NCBI GenBank assembly: GCA_024235015.1
Contig: JACKNG010000002.1
Span: forward strand, 62,001-126,000
Reading direction: 5' to 3'
DNA length: 64,000 bases
DNA from: Gammaproteobacteria bacterium
GTDB taxonomy: Bacteria; Pseudomonadota; Gammaproteobacteria; Ga0077536
Shown: positions 53,385-64,000 of the stretch, in pieces
Layout of the letters: every line of letters begins with the position of its first letter
Numbering within the stretch: position 1 is the first letter of the stretch
Notes under the pieces: model-generated
What the model saw: only the letters and a program-made list of their open reading frames with translations
Databases searched by the model: none
What the model was told of the DNA's origin: nothing
Program-made: the position numbers and the translations under genes

Positions 53385-55481
53385 TTAGCTTCTCTTGATG
53401 ATCGTGTCGGCGATGTTGCTCGGCGCCTCGACGTAGCGCGAGAACTCCATCGAATAAGTTGCGCGCCCCTGGGTAGCCGAGCGCAGGTCGGTGGCATAGC
53501 CGAACATCTCGGCCAGCGGCACTTCGGCGCGGATAATCGCGCCACCCGGGGACTCCTCGGTGCCGAGCAGCACGCCGCGACGGCGGTTGAGGTCACCGTT
53601 GATGGCACCCATGTATTCGTCCGGGGCGACGATCTCCACCTTCATGACCGGCTCGAGCAGCGCCGGCTTGCCCTGGCGTGCGCCTTCCTTGAAGGCCATG
53701 GAGCCCGCGATCTTGAACGCGACCTCGCTCGAATCGACCTCGTGGTAAGAGCCGTCATAGAGACTGACCTTGACGTCGACCACGGGATAACCGGCGAGGA
53801 CGCCGTTCTGCAGCGATTCCTGCACGCCCTTCTGTACCGCCGGGATGTAGTCCTTGGGCACCACCCCGCCGACGATGTCGTTGCTGAATTCGAAGCCGGA
53901 GCCGGGCGCGCCGGGTTCGAGCTTGAGCACGACGTGGCCGTACTGCCCGCGCCCGCCGGTCTGGCGCACGAACTTGCCTTCGGCCTTGGCCACCGCCTGC
54001 TTGATCGTCTCGCGATAGGCAACCTGCGGCTTGCCGACGTTGGCCTCGACCTTGAACTCGCGCTTCATGCGGTCGACGATGATCTCGAGGTGCAGCTCGC
54101 CCATGCCGGCGATGATGGTCTGCCCCGATTCCTCGTCGGTGGACACGCGGAACGACGGGTCTTCCGCTGCCAGCTTCTGCAACGCGATGCCCATCTTCTC
54201 CTGGTCGCTCTTGGTCTTGGGCTCGACGGCGACGGCGATGACCGGCTCGGGAAACTCCATGCGCTCGAGCACGATGACGTTCGAGGTGTCGCACAGGGTA
54301 TCGCCGGTGGTGACGTCCTTGAGGCCGACGGCGGCGGCGATGTCGCCGGCGCGAACTTCCTTGATTTCCTCGCGGCTGTTGGCATGCATCTGCAGGATGC
54401 GGCCGAAACGTTCCTTCTTGCCCTTGACCGGGTTGAACACCGCGTCGCCGGACTTGACCACCCCGGAGTAGACGCGGAAGAAGGCCAGCGAACCGACGAA
54501 GGGGTCAGTCGCGATCTTGAACGCCAGCGCGGCGAAAGGCTCGTCGTCGGACGGGTGGCGTTCGGCTTCGCTGACGCCGTCGCCCAGCGTGCCGCGGATG
54601 GCCTCGACGTCGATGGGTGCCGGCATGAATTCAATCACCGCGTCCAGCAGTGCCTGCACACCCTTGTTCTTGAAGGCCGAGCCGCACAGCACCGGCACGA
54701 GTTCGTTCTTCAGCGTGCGGATGCGCAGCCCCGTCTTGATCTCGTCGATGCTGAGTTCGGCTTCCTCGAGATACTTCTCGGTGAGCGTCTCGGTGGCCTC
54801 GGCCGCGGCCTCGACCAGCGCTTCGCGCATTGCCTGGCAGCCGACCAGCAGGTCCTCCGGGATGTCGCGCTCCTCGAAGCGCATGCCGAGGGTTTCCTCG
54901 TCCCAGTAGATGGCTTTCATCTTGACCAGGTCGACGATGCCGGCGAAGTGCTCTTCGGCGCCGATCGGGAACTGCACCGGGATCGCGTTGCAGCCGAGGC
55001 GGTCGCGAATCTGCGCGACCACGCGGGTGAAGTCGGCGCCGGCGCGGTCCATCTTGTTGACGAAGGCGAGGCGCGGCACACCGTACTTGTTGGCCTGGCG
55101 CCAGACCGTCTCCGACTGCGGTTCGACCCCGCCGACCGCGCAGAACACCGCCACCGCGCCATCGAGGACGCGCAGCGAACGCTCGACTTCGATGGTGAAA
55201 TCGACGTGCCCGGGGGTGTCGATGATGTTGATGCGGTGTTGGGGAAACTGCTGCGCCATGCCGGCCCAGAAGCAGGTCGTCGCGGCCGACGTGATGGTGA
55301 TGCCGCGCTCCTGTTCCTGCTCCATCCAGTCCATCACCGCGGCGCCGTCGTGCACTTCACCGATTTTGTGCGAAACACCGGTGTAGTACAGGATGCGCTC
55401 GGTCGTCGTCGTCTTACCGGCATCGATGTGGGCCATGATGCCGATGTTGCGATAACGATCGATGGGCGTGGTGCGGGGCAC
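53385..55481 (-). CDS. fusA: Elongation factor G
   Basis: Translocase GTPase of 698 residues (704 in E. coli). G motifs: AHIDAGKTTTTERIL, RGITITSAAT, DTPGHVDF and NKMDRAGA. Domain IV has QTGGRGQYGHVVLKLEPG and the loop region VGGVVPKDYIPAV. The C-terminus SMEFSRYVEAPSNIADTIIK is typical. Between rpsG and tuf, classic str order. Confidence 0.99.
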   Translation of the reverse strand: MPRTTPIDRYRNIGIMAHIDAGKTTTTERILYYTGVSHKIGEVHDGAAVMDWMEQEQERGITITSAATTCFWAGMAQQFPQHRINIIDTPGHVDFTIEVERSLRVLDGAVAVFCAVGGVEPQSETVWRQANKYGVPRLAFVNKMDRAGADFTRVVAQIRDRLGCNAIPVQFPIGAEEHFAGIVDLVKMKAIYWDEETLGMRFEERDIPEDLLVGCQAMREALVEAAAEATETLTEKYLEEAELSIDEIKTGLRIRTLKNELVPVLCGSAFKNKGVQALLDAVIEFMPAPIDVEAIRGTLGDGVSEAERHPSDDEPFAALAFKIATDPFVGSLAFFRVYSGVVKSGDAVFNPVKGKKERFGRILQMHANSREEIKEVRAGDIAAAVGLKDVTTGDTLCDTSNVIVLERMEFPEPVIAVAVEPKTKSDQEKMGIALQKLAAEDPSFRVSTDEESGQTIIAGMGELHLEIIVDRMKREFKVEANVGKPQVAYRETIKQAVAKAEGKFVRQTGGRGQYGHVVLKLEPGAPGSGFEFSNDIVGGVVPKDYIPAVQKGVQESLQNGVLAGYPVVDVKVSLYDGSYHEVDSSEVAFKIAGSMAFKEGARQGKPALLEPVMKVEIVAPDEYMGAINGDLNRRRGVLLGTEESPGGAIIRAEVPLAEMFGYATDLRSATQGRATYSMEFSRYVEAPSNIADTIIKRS

Positions 55482-55506
55482 GGCGGCGATTCCGGACGGT
55501 CAGGCC

Positions 55507-55980
55507 TTACCAGCGATAGTGCGAGAACGCACGGTTGGCTTCCGCCATCTTGTGCGTGTCTTCGCGCTTCTTGACTGCGGTGCCGCGGTTGTCGGATGCC
55601 TCGAGGATCTCGTTGGCCAGGCGCTGGCCCATCGACTTCTCGGAACGCTTGCGCGCGGCATCGACCAGCCAGCGCATGGCCAGCGCCATGCGTCGGTTGG
55701 GACGGACTTCGACCGGGACCTGGTAGGTCGCACCGCCGACGCGGCGCGACTTGACCTCGACCTTGGGCTCGACGTTGTCGAGGGCCTGTTTCAGCACGTC
55801 GAGCGGCGAGCCGTCACGGCCACGCTTTTCGACCTCGTCGAGGGCACCGTAGACGATACGTTCGGCGACGGCTTTCTTGCCGCGCGACATCACCATGTTG
55901 ATGAACTTGGCGAGCGTGCGATCCCCGTACTTAGGGTCGGGGAGGATTTCGCGCTTGGCTGCTACGTGGCGTCGGGACAT
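55507..55980 (-). CDS. rpsG: 30S ribosomal protein S7
   Basis: Head-assembly initiator and, in E. coli, str-operon regulator, 157 residues. MSRRHVAAKREILPDPKYGD, LAKFINMVMSRGKKAVAERI, VGGATYQVPVEVRPNRRMAL and KREDTHKMAEANRAFSHYRW are diagnostic. Between rpsL and fusA. Confidence 0.99.
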   Translation of the reverse strand: MSRRHVAAKREILPDPKYGDRTLAKFINMVMSRGKKAVAERIVYGALDEVEKRGRDGSPLDVLKQALDNVEPKVEVKSRRVGGATYQVPVEVRPNRRMALAMRWLVDAARKRSEKSMGQRLANEILEASDNRGTAVKKREDTHKMAEANRAFSHYRW

Positions 55981-56008
55981 GGTTCAGACTCTGTGGTGAT
56001 ATCCGGAA

Positions 56009-56383
56009 TCAGGCTTTGGGACGCTTGGCGCCGTACTTGGAACGACCCTGGCGACGCTCGCCGACCCCGGAGGTGTCGAGGGTGCCGCGCACGGTGTGGT
56101 AACGCACGCCGGGCAAATCCTTCACGCGACCGCCGCGGATGAGGATCACGGAGTGTTCCTGAAGGTTGTGGCCTTCACCGCCGATATAGGTCGTGACTTC
56201 CTGGCCGTTGGTGAGCCGTACGCGCGCAACCTTGCGCAGCGCGGAGTTCGGCTTCTTCGGCGTCGTGGTGTAGACGCGCGTGCAGACGCCGCGCTTCTGC
56301 GGACAGGCCTCGAGGGCCGGTACGTTGCTCTTCTCGCGCTTGCGCTTGCGCGGCTTGCGCACTAATTGATTGATTGTCGCCAT
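56009..56383 (-). CDS. rpsL: 30S ribosomal protein S12
   Basis: Decoding-centre protein of 124 residues, equal to E. coli. MATINQLVRKPRKRKREKSN; YTTTPKKPNSALRKVARVRL carries Lys43 in the standard form; GVRYHTVRGTLDTSGVGERR and GRSKYGAKRPKA end it. It starts 232 bases after the rpoC stop, the only large gap in the ribosomal block. Confidence 0.99.
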   Translation of the reverse strand: MATINQLVRKPRKRKREKSNVPALEACPQKRGVCTRVYTTTPKKPNSALRKVARVRLTNGQEVTTYIGGEGHNLQEHSVILIRGGRVKDLPGVRYHTVRGTLDTSGVGERRQGRSKYGAKRPKA

Positions 56384-56513
56384 AACTCAAGCAGCGTTCT
56401 TTCGGGGTACCCGGTTGTTAAACAGCGATTTGGCGCCGCCGACCGTTCCCCAACGAGCTGCCACTACGGCAGTGCCGGAGGAAAGTTCGGAGTCGAGTCG
56501 GAAACGACAGCGC

Positions 56514-56549
56514 AAAAAAACGACAGGCTGGATGACTCCGGCCTGTCGT
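56514..56549 (-). terminator. Intrinsic terminator after rpoBC
   Basis: A 9-bp perfect stem ACGACAGGC/GCCTGTCGT with a 12-base loop is followed by seven T residues on the minus strand. It lies 67-100 bases after the rpoC stop. The start of the stem coincides with the predicted start of transcripts from the promoter at 56559-56588. Confidence 0.9.
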
Positions 56550-56558
56550 AGAAGCGGA

Positions 56559-56588
56559 ATTATAATGAGCGTGGAATCGCCGTGTCAA
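56559..56588 (-). promoter_or_regulatory. Consensus promoter upstream of rpsL (str operon)
   Basis: Minus strand TTGACA (56583-56588) and TATAAT (56559-56564), both perfect, with an 18-bp spacer. The expected start (about 56549-56553) abuts the terminator hairpin, leaving roughly 165 bases of leader to the rpsL ATG. The 56384-56513 leader shows no other clear element. Confidence 0.75.
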
Positions 56589-56615
56589 CGGCGATCACGC
56601 TTGTATTTCAGGCGT

Positions 56616-60854
<4,239 letters not shown>

Positions 60855-60900
60855 TGTAATACTCCTTAGCGCGCTGCCGCGCCGTGTGTACGGATGCTGG

Positions 60901-64000
<3,100 letters not shown>

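Overview
The window reads as a high-GC gammaproteobacterial chromosome segment that is almost entirely core genome. Gene order points to an environmental member of the Chromatiales/Ectothiorhodospiraceae or Xanthomonadales side of the class: recA-recX-alaS-lysC-csrA-tRNA-Ser, guaBA-tadA, an mreBCD-mrdAB-mltB-rlpA-dacA wall cluster next to gatCAB, and rpoBC-str-S10-spc-alpha. The presence of GatCAB implies that Gln-tRNA and/or Asn-tRNA is made by transamidation. The genus call is an inference from order and composition; no 16S rRNA is present.

Layout. (1) 1-5.2 kb: the start of a TonB-dependent receptor (BtuB-like) behind a cobalamin riboswitch, an HU-like protein with terminator, a Sir2 deacylase, a cytochrome P450 plus SDR pair, then tRNA-Ser(GCU) with a tandemly duplicated 3' end. 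(2) 5.2-15.7 kb, all minus strand and read from right to left: guaB, guaA, tadA, pncC, thpR, recA, recX, alaS, lysC, csrA. (3) 15.8-19.8 kb: xseA on the plus strand, meeting the operon DUF493-lipB-lipA-ElyC-like tail to tail. (4) 19.8-24.5 kb: a small accessory block with a 51-aa membrane protein, a SixA-type phosphatase, an unrecognised 385-aa protein with twelve consecutive prolines, and a two-gene ABC-2 exporter split by a MITE/REP-like element. This block separates lipB/lipA from the dacA cluster, which are adjacent in many gammaproteobacteria. (5) 24.5-33.8 kb, minus strand: the elongasome and wall operon mreB-mreC-mreD-mrdA-rodA-mltB-rlpA-dacA-dat. (6) 34.1-37.3 kb, plus strand: gatC-gatA-gatB with a terminator, followed by a truncated membrane histidine kinase. 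(7) 38.6-64.0 kb, minus strand: an uninterrupted transcription/translation block, rpoB (5' end beyond the window), rpoC, rpsL, rpsG, fusA, tuf, the complete S10 and spc sets, and the alpha set ending in rplQ.

How it works together. The right half supplies RNA polymerase, both main elongation factors, about thirty ribosomal proteins and SecY. The middle builds the rod-shape and side-wall machinery (MreBCD, PBP2, RodA, MltB, RlpA, PBP5/6-type DacA). The left half covers purine nucleotide synthesis, recombination, tRNA charging and modification, aspartate-family amino acids and CsrA control.

The observations most worth a second look are: a consensus promoter whose predicted transcript begins inside the rpoBC terminator hairpin; likely non-canonical start codons in mreC (ATC) and recX (CTG); a histidine kinase without its ATPase domain; the tandem copy of the tRNA-Ser 3' end; the 151-bp convergent overlap of xseA with the ElyC-like gene; and the accessory block at 20-24.5 kb. 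I did not find a clearly new multi-gene defence or mobile system here.
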